From assembly GCF_000208745.1 (NCBI RefSeq), contig NC_030854.1:934743-998742 (forward strand): a stretch of DNA of 64,000 nt, read 5' to 3'. The notes beneath the pieces were generated by a model, which was given only the letters and a program-made list of their open reading frames with translations, did no database searches and had not been told where the DNA came from. This stretch comes from Theobroma cacao (Eukaryota > Streptophyta > Magnoliopsida > Malvales > Malvaceae). Position numbers and translations under genes: made by a program. Shown here in pieces: positions 49,921 through 61,493 of this stretch (its first letter is position 1; each line of letters begins with the position of its first letter).

Positions 49921-51667
49921 ATCCTGAAGACTAGTGTGCAGTTTATGACATTTATATGATAAAATCTGAATCTTGTAAAGAAGTTTATAAAATGTTGGAA
50001 GGTAACTTAAAACGATAAAACGAGCCGAAAAGATAAATGAATGATCAGCAAGCCGAATTAATGATGAAACAGTGAAAGGAAAGAGTTTGAGAGATTTTCC
50101 AGGAAAATAAGATAAGGTTTCTAACTTAGGAATCCAAGATCAAAAAGAGGAATGGGGAATGGGGGAATTCGAGTTTACAATTATCACCTATTGTTTTTTA
50201 GGGTTTAAAGTTCTGAAAGGTCAAAATATTTATGGTGTGGGGGGGGGGAATCCAGGCTGATGTAGTGCAGGTAGATTGGTCCCCGGTCCTTTGGTAATTG
50301 GAAAACCACAGATTGGTCCCCATTTCCTCATCGGAATGAGGCTGGCTTTGGTTATTCTTTACTGCAGAAGCTCAATTATCCATGCCAAATGCTAGAATTT
50401 ATGTCCAATTAAAGGTTGCCAACATAGCATATTGTTCAGAAAAAATATAAATACAAAGTAATGTGGGAAATCTCAATGGGTTTTGTTCTTATTCCAGACA
50501 GAAAACTCTTGTTTATATTTCCAGTGATTATAATTTTTCTGATGCTGTATTGTTTTTGGATAACTTTATACTGTTAAATTATAAAAATATTTTTAAAATT
50601 AAATAAATCAATTATCATTAAAGTAAAATAACTGAAAATTATTTATAAAACATCATAAATTTGTTTAAATTATTAATTTATTAAAACAACAAAAAGGCTT
50701 TTTCAATTAGAAATGACAGCTAAAAGTCCTAAGCTGAATAATTGAGCTGATGGGAGGTCAGCATCAAAAGTCCCATCCCATTTCCTCCCACTAAGGCACC
50801 ATCCCAAGCAGTGACTTACTGATTTTTATTTTTTTTTATTTCCCCTGCTTCTTCTTGTTCTTTTGTTTGTGCTTTAACCAGGGGGAGATTGAGACAATGT
50901 TGTAGAAGATATTTGTAATGTAAAGTTCATGCGACATTTTTTTCAACTTTTTTTTTTGTCAATTCATATGAATTTTTTTCCCTATCATGTCATATATTTG
51001 ATCATGTCTTTGACAATTGGGAGGTAGAATTCATGGCCTTGGTAGTGATTAAGGCATGTTTTCAATAATTGGAAGATATAAACAAAGTATTATTGTTCAT
51101 AGACAATACTTTTAGGGTAGAATTTAATTCTTGTGGGAACTAAATTTGACTGTTTAACATGATTTAACTAATCACTTTGAAGATTGATTGAATATAGAAG
51201 AAGAATTATACATATTTTATAAATTATAAATTTTACTGCAGAATGTGGATATTGTTCTAATTATGAAATTAAGATTGTGTTTTTAGGTAAATATTAAATT
51301 ATTTACTTTTGTTTTCAACAAAGTCGACCAATTGCATGACTAATTAGTTATTGAACCTAAGAAGCAAACAGAGTTTCGTGAATTTTTAGGTCTAAAATCC
51401 TCCAAGAATTTCCACAAACACAATGAAATAAACAGGCCATATCCGCCGTTTTTCCTACTTGGTTCTTGAATTGATGGTCGACTAATGGGCTTTTTCAGAT
51501 GAAAATTTTAAGGGAAAGGTGCAGCCCAAGGCCGAGGCTATGCATAGCCATAGCCCACAGACAGGCCGAAGCTTCAATGCTATCAGAAACACCACTCACC
51601 CTGTAAAGTTGGCAACTTGATAAGATCATGTACAACCAATCCTGGGAACTGTTGGCTAACTTGTTAA

Positions 51668-52420
51668 TTACAGATTGAGTAATTCTTCCGCAATTTCGTC
51701 TCCTGCATTAAAAAATTCCAGGGTCTCCATGTAATTATGAGCATCATGCACGGAAGGACTTCCCTTGATGAGAAGATTCTTAGTTCTCAGGGTTCCAGGA
51801 TCGTACAGAAAACATTGGAATTCCGACCTGCCATGGTTTTATCATTGGTAAATAGTTTAGTCCAAGACTCGTAAACTCCATATTCACAAACAATGACAGA
51901 AAGTGATTCCCTTATCAGAGCAATTTCTCTGTCCTTTCCATGGTCTAATCCATTGAAATCAGGCAACTTTATCCTTTCAAACACCTCCTCACCCTTGTTG
52001 AATGAGACTATATATTGACGATTTAAATCTTCCATCCAGTGAAAGCCAAATGCCCTGGATGAATACTAGCTTATCGAACAGGGTACCTCGGGGTCAAAAG
52101 TTTTCTCCAGGAATTTGTACTTCGCTTGTAAACTTCAACTTGGGCTGTCAGTTTGCTTGGATCATCAAAAAAAAAAAAAACCAATGCTGAAACCAAATCC
52201 AAGACAAACATTAAGAACAGGATCGTTGCGTGTTCCATCTGATTGTGTGAATCATCTTAAGTTCATTCTTTGAGCCACAGGCTAAAGAAACCTGGGTGAG
52301 TTCTTCACCCAAGATGGGATGACCATTACTCTGCTTTCTCTGAAGGGCATTTGGCATCATCCATCGTTTGAATGAACCTTGCCATGGAGTCATATTAATG
52401 GATGGAAGGAATGCCATTGC
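51668..52420 (-). pseudogene. F-box-associated (FBA) domain protein pseudogene
   Basis: Minus-strand fragments in shifting frames follow the order of the F-box-associated domain. Upstream is KLTAQVEVYKRSTNSWRKL (about 52114-52172). Next come SLDGRFKS and YIVSFNKGEEVFERIKLPDF, then CEYGVYESWTKLFTND (about 51840-51900). A frameshift near 51788 leads into a tail LRTKNLLIKGSPSVHDAHNY ending at TAA 51668-51670. At least two frame changes and a stop are needed, and no N-terminal F-box is visible. Intact relatives act as substrate receptors of SCF ubiquitin ligases. This copy looks dead. It lies 370 bp past the laccase stop codon, on the same strand. Confidence 0.7.
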
Positions 52421-52790
52421 GATACATGAAAGAGTACTGCGGCTCGCATACTTATTTTGGGTTGCATAAAAGATCTCAGACAGGAAGTTTCCATTGCATA
52501 CTTGCTGTACCTTGTTTACGTTACTTGTTTAGATGTTTGAATTTGAGTAAGATTGTGATTTCATTCCCAAAAAAAAAAATGCATATACAAATGTTATTCA
52601 AGCACGCTTGAGTAAATTCTGTCAATTACCCAAGAAACAAATTCAATCTCAACTTTTGCTTTGCTTATTAAATAAAATAGCTCCAGTCTCATGGTGTCTT
52701 TCTTCTCCATGGGAGACTCTTTTTCCCCTTCTTTCCACGTCTCTTTTTCGATGTGGAAATCTTTGTGCTAGTGGAGATAGTCCCCCTGGT

Positions 52791-55285
52791 TTAACATTTT
52801 GGAAGATCACTTGGAGGAGGAAGAAGCGACTGATTAGGACCTTTTCCATTGTCCACCAAGAATGCCATCTTAAGCCCCCATGTTGTATGCACTTCCAAAT
52901 GGCAGTGCAGGAACCAAACTCCTGAAAATTCGCAAAAGAAACAGGACCAAATAGAAGAAATTGAGATCAGACAGAAGTTCATGGATGAAGAGAAAGGGAA
53001 AACAACAAAAAGAACATTGTTAATGTACCTGGGTTATCAGCACGGAATCTGATAGCTACCCATCCACCAGATGGTACCCCAATTGTGTTCCTCTCTACAG
53101 GATCAACAAGATTAAAATTCTGAGGATCCGTTTTTGGATTATAGTTCCCAAGTCCTCTACCAACGGCGAAGAAATTGAATCCATGCAAGTGGATTGGGTG
53201 GTTCTCCGGGGCTATGATCCCAGTATCTTGCAAAACAAGTTGAACTGTAGAGTTATAAGCCAGTCTGAAAACCTTTGTCCCATTTGTTGTCTGCAAATTT
53301 GTTGGTGGCGTTCCAGAGTAATTAAACACGTTTGGTGGGTTTGCAGGGAAATCAGTGGTGAAAACCCCACTGATGTTGAAGAAATGTGCTTGAAGTAAGG
53401 CTGTGGTAGGCATGACAAATGTCACATTGTTAATTGAAGCTACCGCCCTGCTGCCATTACCTGCTTTGCAAGTAGGACAAGGGTTAATACCCAGTCCAAC
53501 AGTGAAGAAAAGATTGTGATCAATACTTTGTGGGACTAAGGCAGGATATTGTTTGGAATTGAGGGCACGAAGGGAGTTTATAAAGTTGTTGGCAACTGGA
53601 GTGGCATTTTTTGGTGGTAGGCTAGTGAGAGTCGTAGGGGTATTGGCAAGTGTGCCTGAGTAGTGCAACGTTGCTGTTGCAGTCAGGTTATCCACTGCAA
53701 TTGGAGCGTCCATAAAAGGTGACGCAGCAACCAGGTACTTGCCAGAACTTTTATCAGCAGAGACAAGGACGTTGGTGGTTTGCCCTGGGGCAATTATAAC
53801 TGTTTTAGTTTTGAACGGTTTAACATACGTGGCGTCAACTTCCACAACAGTCAGCTTGTGCCCGGCAATTTTGAAGAAGAGCTCTTCATTGAGTGCAGCA
53901 TTGATGAGGCGTAGCAGATAGGTCTTGCCGTTTTCAACTGGCAATGTGAAACCTCCTGCGTTTCATTGTAACAAATTCTACATCAAATATCTTTACACGA
54001 CTTTGAGAGAAGAGAAAGGGGAGGGAAGTACCCTGCGAAGGACAACTCGAGACGGGTCCTGTATGGCCATTTATGGTGTGAGCGTCTGAGACATTTGGAG
54101 CCAATCCAGACTTGAGTGCTTCATTGATCACAGCTTCAGTGTCTGATTTCCACCACTCAGCTGGCAGTTAACCATTGAGTTAGATTAACTCCAACTTGTG
54201 CAAGTTTGAATAATTAAGCAGACCATAGAAATTAGGTGCTAATCACTGGCAGGAAGGCACACATCAATGAACTAAAATTTGAGCTCACCTAATATAACAA
54301 TTACTTCTTTGTGGGGTTTTGGGAATGGATAAGGCACACCGCGCTTAGGCAAGATAACAATGGCGCCATGGACTGTGGACCTTAGCCAGAGAATATGGGC
54401 ATGCCAAAGCAGTGTGCCTCTTTGGCCTGTGATGGTAAAGTTATATACATAGCTTTGACCTGTCGGGATTGGACACTGTGTAATGTATGCAGGCCCATCC
54501 GCCCAACCTGTTCGGAGCTGCCTGACACCATGCCTGCAAATTAAGTGAACAATCAAATGAAAACAAGGGTCCATTCTGTGCTCGATCTTTGCAGGGATAA
54601 AAACAGGGATTTGGGTTCTCACCAGTGTATGGAAACATTGTATTTGACATGGTTGACGACTTTGACAAGCACTGTATCGCCTTCCCTGGCGTATAAAGTT
54701 GGCCCTGGGAACTTACCATTGACGGTGACAATGGGCTTGCTTGAACATAATCTAGTTTTGTTCTTCAGTACCACCTGCGCATGTTACAATACCTCAAGCT
54801 CACTTACTAGGTAAATGAAATTTACCGTCAATGCACTCATGCATTTGTTTGTTTGTTTGAAGTGGGGGTTGATTCTAAATATCCTAGTTAGAAATGATTA
54901 TTGCTTGCTCTAAAATTTTACAACAGAACCATAAAAAAGGAAGAAAATAGAAAGTTGCTACTGAAACTGAACCACTTATTTTAAGTTGGATATATGATTT
55001 TTCCTAGGCAAGCAAACATCAGATAATATGCATGTACGTATATACGTATGAAGAGATGGTTTATGTGGAAAATCAACCATGTCAAGAGAGAAAAAGGTTC
55101 TCATATTTTTACTGCTGCAGAGTGTAGACCACTGCTTTTCAGTCAAGGTGGCTCCAAACCAAAAACATGTGGTCAAAACAATTAAATAATGCACTTACAT
55201 CAAACTTGTAGTTCCGGACAGTACAGTCGACAAGAACCGGAAAGAGGCATGCAACAAGAACTAAACCTCGAACCCAGGAGCCCAT
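52791..55285 (-). CDS. LAC4-like: Laccase (multicopper oxidase, LAC4-like)
   Basis: Six exons on the minus strand: 55285-55199, 54774-54623, 54533-54289, 54160-54032, 53955-53029, 52921-52791. All introns are GT-AG and the total is 1671 nt, 556 aa. A signal peptide ([21 protein letters not shown]) targets it to the cell wall. All four copper motifs are present: IHWHG (79-82), LWHAH (123-126), HPIHLHG, and [12 protein letters not shown] with a Leu in the axial type-1 copper position. Laccases oxidise monolignols, and overall similarity ([15 protein letters not shown] and [16 protein letters not shown] blocks) points to the lignin-related LAC4 clade. Exon 5 carries a miR397 target. One oddity is LLWHAH, where most relatives have LWWHAH. 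No disruption seen. Confidence 0.94.
53886..53906 (-). promoter_or_regulatory. miR397 target site in the laccase mRNA
   Basis: The plus strand here reads TCATTGAGTGCAGCATTGATG, identical to plant miR397a except A for G at position 15, which gives a G:U wobble in the pairing. The laccase mRNA (minus strand) is therefore almost perfectly complementary over 21 nt. It lies in exon 5 over the codons for (I)NAALNE, the conserved position of miR397 sites in plant laccases. Confidence 0.9.
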
Positions 55286-58200
55286 TTTCTCCCCTTTTCG
55301 ATTTGTCTTTCTCCTTCTCTCTCTCTTTCCCTCTCTCTTTTATTATTGTTTGATCACTTAGCTCCCCCCAGCCTTGTTGCAGTCATGTATGACTCCCTAC
55401 CCCACCCTTTTAAAGGGTGATGATCATGGAGCAATTGCTCCCAAGTCGTTTTTCCTTGGTTAGGTGGATTGAATGAATGTATCCTTTAGAAACAAGAATT
55501 ATTGACGAATACCTAGGGGTTCTCCCATGATTTCTTGCATTACACATAAAGTTGTTTTTCAGGGACCAAATCATAATTAGAAGCGAAGTTACTAAACCTC
55601 TTAATACCATTTCCAGTTAATTACAAACTTAATCAGAAATTTGGTTTGGTTGGAATTTATGGTCCATGATTCACCTTTTGGACCACCTTTTAGCTATTCA
55701 TCTCCAAGACACAATATTGTCTGATAAATCTTTTGTCCCACTTGAGTACTCTTTACTTGAATCATTTAACACGGAAAAGATTGAAATGGGAAGAACTAGG
55801 CCGATCTGGTCAAGTCAGAAGGAACAATTCTGAAGATTGATTCAACTTTAATTTATTACAAGGTACAAAGAAAAGCTTTCTGTAGCATAAGGATTGGAGA
55901 CTATGGTGCAAGCTGCACAAGTAACACTTAAACATCAATACTTACTACTAGCATTTTCCTTAAAAAAACGAAAAGGTAGTAGAAAGACACATCACCATTT
56001 TCAAGCCGTCGTGGGACAAAGATCAGCCAGGAAAACCATCAGTTAGCAGAAAGGTGTGGTCCGTCACCATGTTCCTTCGAGGTTTTAGACAAAGATTAAG
56101 CTCCACGAAAATGAATTTGACGTTGCAACTCTCGGGGAAACACAGGAGTATTTTGGTCCAATGCTGCTGCTTTCTTTCCCAGTTGACCCCAACTTTTTCC
56201 ACTGGTATCAATGTTAGGTTTGGGGGTTGGATCCTAAACAACATCAAACACAACGCCTGGTGATTGTGGCGTCGCAGCCTTTCCTTTAATTCTTCTTTTA
56301 ACAAAAGCCTGAATGCATGTTTTCAATCCTAGACAGATTATTTGGTCTCACTCAAGAATTAAGACGTGCAATCTAATAATAAATGAGTTTTGAATGAGTT
56401 TAAATTGATATTATTAGAATTCGAACATTTAGCTCAATGATTGACGAAGTTTAAAAAGCAGGATTAAAAGGAAAACAAATCAAATTTGAGCTTAGTTACA
56501 CTAATTTGTCAAGCAAGAGATTTCCGATTCAAATTTTTGACTATCAATGATTTAAGATTGCTTAATTACATGTTGTGTAGAAGGAAAGTAGGTGGAAGCT
56601 ACGTAGGAAGAAGAATACAGGGCAGCTAGCATGGCAATCCGATGCTATCTTTTCAACCATAATAATAAATGGTTGAGAAATACCTTTCATGTTCTCCATC
56701 AGATGCCAACCCAACATAGAGTATAATTGCTTGATTGAAAGCTAAGACTAAACCAAACGAGAGCAAGTAACAAACTCCACCCCTCCTCCCCCTCCCACTC
56801 CTACTCCCACTCCCACACCATTGTATCCAAATCTGCCTTCCTCTCTCCTTCTAAATGTTTTCCAAAGCCAATTGGGTAATAGCTGTTAAATTGGTTGATT
56901 ACTCATTTGAAGCCAAATAACCATTAAAGTCAAAGGTTAGCTGCCAGATTATGATGAACTCGTTTGGAAATGAGTCCAAATCACGCCTAGTCTAAGGTTG
57001 ACGCCACGTGAAAAATCTTTAATCTTAGTCCAAAATTGAAAAAAAAAAAACAGTAAAACCAGTTTCCCATTTTGACTCTTAAGTCTTTCCTGGCCAAAAG
57101 GGTAGATTTTGTTTCACTCTCAGAGCTTGATTAAGCCTTGATCAGGATAGGTTTTTTTTCATAGCTTTGGCTAATTGTTTATGGACGCCATGAACATGCA
57201 AGACAGAGTTATCAGGCTTTATTTGCTTAGCATGTAAGAAATTAGAACATTTGTCTTGCGTGGTTGACCATGTTGGCAGCGACATTGTAAGTGAAGGTGG
57301 AGAGGAGCTGTCAGGAAGAACCCTTGGAGTTCACTTTGTCATTGTCAGGCGCCATTAACCGATTGATTTGAGATTTAATCTTTTTTAAAATCAAATTTCA
57401 TTCCCAATTTGTATTATGGAAGAGAACTTATAAGGAAACATGCTTGGTGAGATATGAAAATTACAAAGAGGACTTTCAAGATTCATATAGCAAATTTAAA
57501 TAAGAATTTGTATTACATACATAGTTAATGTGCAATATCACTAGATTATGCATAGAATCGACACACTGACAGTGTATTATTATATATAAATTCTTTAAAC
57601 AAATAGGGAAAGTCATCTAACATAATAAAAGAAAATAGAAAAAGTCTGTACAACTAATTAGATTGGTTCAGGGAGTGGTTCCCAAGATTTGTAGCAAGAA
57701 AAGGTGAGAATGCTCATAATCAAAGCCATGTCTAGATGGGCTTTTTATGGGCATAAATATCTTTTGGACCCGTTCTAATGGACCTGAACCAAAAGCCAAC
57801 CCACTATTTTCTATAGGCAAAACAACACTATTGGTAGGAAGATGATTTACATATTTTAATCTTATTTAGAAAAAAAGAAAAAGAAAGGAAAAGGAAGAGA
57901 AAGATAGGTTAAATAACATTAACCATAGAAGTTTATTTCTCCATCTGAAATGAGTAAAATTTTAACTTTTGAGTCTTCATACCATGGAGAAAGAAAGTTT
58001 GTTTTGTTTTTTTTTTTTTTTTTTTACTTTTTGATAGAAATGGAAAGAGAAAGTATTAATTGCAAATCAAAGGCATATAGATATCCAATGTGGAAATTGA
58101 CTGTGAAGTACCAATTGCAAAAGAAACATGTTAGCTAGACCTGATAGGCCAAGTCCAATGATTGATTAATGGCTAGCAATATCATAAAGCAACTGGCACT

Positions 58201-59513
58201 GCCCAATCTGTGGGTAGTGAGTACACACTTGAACACAATGAATGCTAAGCATCAAATACCCTTTGCAATGGGCAGTAGCTAGCACTGACTCCCATTCCTA
58301 TGGAGGTGTGCCACTGACGGGAAAAGATAGGGAAGGAGAATTGAATACGGCTAATATAAATCCAGCCTTCTCTGTTCTTGAAGTTATTGGTATTTATCTT
58401 TTATATCGAATATGTCTAGATGTGATAAAAATCCTCTACATTATTTACATTTTATTTTATAATTTTACATAACGTATTTAGTTTTATTTTATCAATTAAA
58501 ATCTTACTCTCTAAATTCTTAAATTTTTTTTAATGTTAAATTCTAAACTTTGATTATAAACTCTAAATCTTATTAATGAAAATAAATAAATTAACGATGA
58601 GAGTAATACTGTTAAATACATACAAAATTACGAAAAAAATCCTGAACACGCATCAAATGGAAGTAGTATCACAATTCTATGACCACCCCAATCAAGAAAA
58701 TGACACTGCTGATCGAATTGTGTGCCCAAACATGGCTCCAGAAGTATATGCATGAGCTTACAGCTTAGCTCGAAACACTTCCATTATGAGGGCTCTACTT
58801 AGGATTGGCTTTGTGAAGGACCAAGGAGCTGCTTTGGGTAAAACAGAAGGTAGCATAGCATTTAAAAACAGGTTAATAAGCAACAATAAAATGAATGAGA
58901 AAATGATTTTTGCTGAGGCTCATTTTATAATGCAGTAAAATCTTTTCTGGGCTGCTTATAAAGTGATAACTTGGCGCCAGGGGTATAAAATTGCTGGGGA
59001 GATGATTCACTTGAGCGCAAAGCCACCAAGTTAAAGTCAAACTTCTTAAACAAAGGTTTGAAATAAGGAGAAATTCTTCAAGAAACCAGGTGAGAAATCC
59101 AACCTTCATTGCTGCATTAATCTTTTTATGTGGAAATTCTATTTTCTCAAGTAATGCTACTTGGTTTTAGGAGCACTTTCCCTTGATAGAGCTTCAAAAT
59201 TATATAGTTCATTCCACTGGAAATTCCATTGATTTACTAGTTTCTATGATCCAGATATCTGTTCTGTCTGAGGCAGTGAGACTTGTTTCTGACCACTTCG
59301 GCATGTCTGTGCTACTTGCATGACTTGTTTACTCCTGTAACTGTTCTTAAACTTAACTTTCATAAGGAGAGTAAAATTTTTTACCATTGAAATGGTTATC
59401 CACTTTTGTTTTGTTAATCATTTCGGATAATTGGCAGCAAAGCAGGAAAGGAGTCGGAGTCATTAAACTAATACACCAAAAAATAGTGAAATCTTGGGGT
59501 TTAAGAATTCTAA
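55286..59513. other. Divergent intergenic region, laccase and NPF promoters
   Basis: 55286-55400 is the CT-rich laccase leader (GA-rich on the minus strand). The rest is spacer with a (CTCCCA)-like tract (56778-56818), a poly-T run (about 58002-58025) and one possible pseudo-exon (56096-56267). No other supportable gene; the frames at 54976-55194, 55410-55610, 58242-58472 and 58873-59109 are motif-free. Confidence 0.45.
56096..56267 (-). pseudogene. Possible orphan C-terminal exon fragment
   Basis: One minus-strand frame reads QSPGVVFDVV, stop, DPTPKPNIDTSGKSWGQLGK, then a further ordinary protein-like stretch, PVFPRELQRQIHFRGA, to a TAA at 56096-56098. The single internal TAG in an otherwise protein-like frame suggests a decayed exon. 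I do not recognise the family, and chance cannot be excluded. Confidence 0.2.
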
Positions 59514-61493
59514 ATGGCAGAAGAAGATATTTGTACCAAGTATGGAACAACTGACTTCCGCAACAAACTGGCCATCAAGAATACGACAGGGACATGGAAA
59601 GCATGTCCGTACATCCTAGGTATAATAAGTCCAATTGTGTATCATTTTCTGATTTTGGTTGTATATATGTTCGGTTGTCTTGTTCAATGACCTTGAGAAA
59701 TATTCAATGCATACAAACAGGAAATGAATGCTGTGAAAGATTGGCATACTACGGGATTAACACAAACATGGTTAACTATCTCAAATTCCAACTCAACCAG
59801 CGAAATGTTGCAGCTGTTAGTACTGTCACGAATTGGTCAGGAACATGCTATGTCATGCCGCTAATTGGAGCATTTCCAGCTGATGCCTATTTGGGAAGAT
59901 ACTGGACAATTGCTAGTTTCTCCATCATCTATGTTTTTGTAAGTTCATCTGATGATTATGTATTGGTGTTTTCCTGGATCTTGAGACCGAGTTAATGTTG
60001 TGTAACTCGTTGCAGGGAATGACGATATTGACGATGTCAGCATCTATTCATGGTCTAAAACCAGCTTGCAAAAACAACGTTTGCCATCCGACGGGATTGC
60101 AAACTGGAGTGTTCTTTCTAGGACTGTACTTGATAGCCCTGGGAACCGGAGGGATTAAACCTTGTCTTTCATCCTTTGGTGCAGATCAGTTCGATGACTC
60201 TAATGGGGCGGTAAAGAAAAAGAAGAGCTCTTTCTTCAATTGGTTCTATTTTTCAGTCAATATTGGTGCCCTTGTTGCTGGCTCCGTCCTTGTCTGGATA
60301 CAAACCAATGTAGGATGGGCTTGGGGGTTTGGCATTCCAGCTGTTGCTATGGCGATTGCAGTTGCAAGTTTCTTTTCAGGTACTAGGCTGTCAGAAACCA
60401 GAAACCAGGAGGGAGTCCCCTGACCCGCATCTTCCAGGTTCTAGTTGCTTCCTTCAGGAAAGTTCGGGTAGAAGTACCTGCTTACAAGTCTCTTCTATTT
60501 GAGACTGCGGATGAGGAATCTGCTGTCAAAGGAAGCCGCAAGCTTGATCACACAAAGCAGTTGAGGTATAGAAAATAATCATTAGGATTACAAATGAACA
60601 TTTTCTTTTGTCTAATTGTGGATTGTGGCATCTACTAATTGCTTTTATCTATCTTCCTTAGTTTCTTTGACAAGGCAGCTGTGGAGACTTCGTCTGATCG
60701 AATCAAAGGATCCATAAATCCATGGAGACTGTGCACTGTAACCCAAGTAGAAGAGCTTAAATCCATCGTAAGATTACTTCCTGTATGGGCCACAGGTATA
60801 ATCTTTTCTGCTGTATACAGTCAAATGGGCACATTATTCGTCCTGCAAGGCAACACTATGGACCTTCACATGGGAGGATCATTCGAGATCCCTTCAGCTT
60901 CACTTTCCCTCTTCGACACAATCAGTGTCATCTTCTGGGTTCCAGTTTATGACCGTTTCATTGTTCCACTCGCGAGAAAGTTCACCGGCCATAAAAATGG
61001 ATTCACTCAACTTCAACGCATAGCAATTGGCCTTGTCATTTCCATCTTTGCCATGTTGGCTGCTGGCACTTTGGAGCTTGTCAGGCTCCGCCAAGTGAAG
61101 AAGCACAATTACTACGAGCTTAAGCACATGCCAAAGTCAATATTTTGGCAGGTTCCCCAGTACTTCATCATAGGCTGTGCTGAAGTTTTCACCTTTATTG
61201 GGCAATTGGAGTTCTTCTATGAGCAAGCCCCAGATGCCATGAGGAGGCTGTGCTCTGCTCTCTCACTTACAACAGCTGCCTTGGGAAACTATCTGAGCAC
61301 ATTGCTTGTCAATATCGTGACGGATTTCAGCACCAGGCACGGTAATCCTGGCTGGATACCAGACAACTTGAACTACGGTCATCTTCACTACTTTTTCTGG
61401 CTTCTGGCTGTGTTAAGCTTGCTCAAATTGGGAGTTTACCTTGTGGTTGCCAGGTCGTACACTTACAAGAAGCCAGTTCTATCCATCAACTAA
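59514..61493 (+). CDS. NPF8-type (PTR/NRT1 family) proton-coupled transporter with an apparent 1-nt frameshift
   Basis: Four exons: 59514-59619, 59721-59938, 60016-60565, 60662-61493, all GT-AG. Start [20 protein letters not shown]. Family marks: the ExxER motif ECCER (38-42), [49 protein letters not shown] and the C-terminal [19 protein letters not shown], giving a 12-helix major facilitator protein. It is closest in pattern to the dipeptide-transporting NPF8 group. In exon 3, after FFSGTRL, the frame breaks at 60391: one base is missing in CTGT-CAGAAACC, and the literal reading ends at TGA 60421-60423 after 243 aa. The exons total 1706 nt, one short of 569 codons, and the frame resumes perfectly after the break. 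So it is either a young null allele or a base-call error. Confidence 0.88.

Larger units (their letters stand above)
45085..51667. other. Gene-poor AT-rich region
   Basis: About 45085-45600 is the A/G-rich leader and promoter of the MYB gene (minus strand). Past about 46 kb the DNA is strongly AT-rich. I found a degenerate tandem repeat (46090-46264), a Stowaway-like MITE (48052-48218), SINE-like sequence (49614-49920) and a G10 run (50239-50248). No gene is supportable: the frames at 45072-45266, 45631-45846 and 47596-47793 are low-complexity or motif-free. Confidence 0.45.

Noticed and set aside
52979..53398. Plus-strand frames within the laccase locus
   Set aside because: Antisense to laccase exon 5, whose copper-oxidase motifs define the coding strand.
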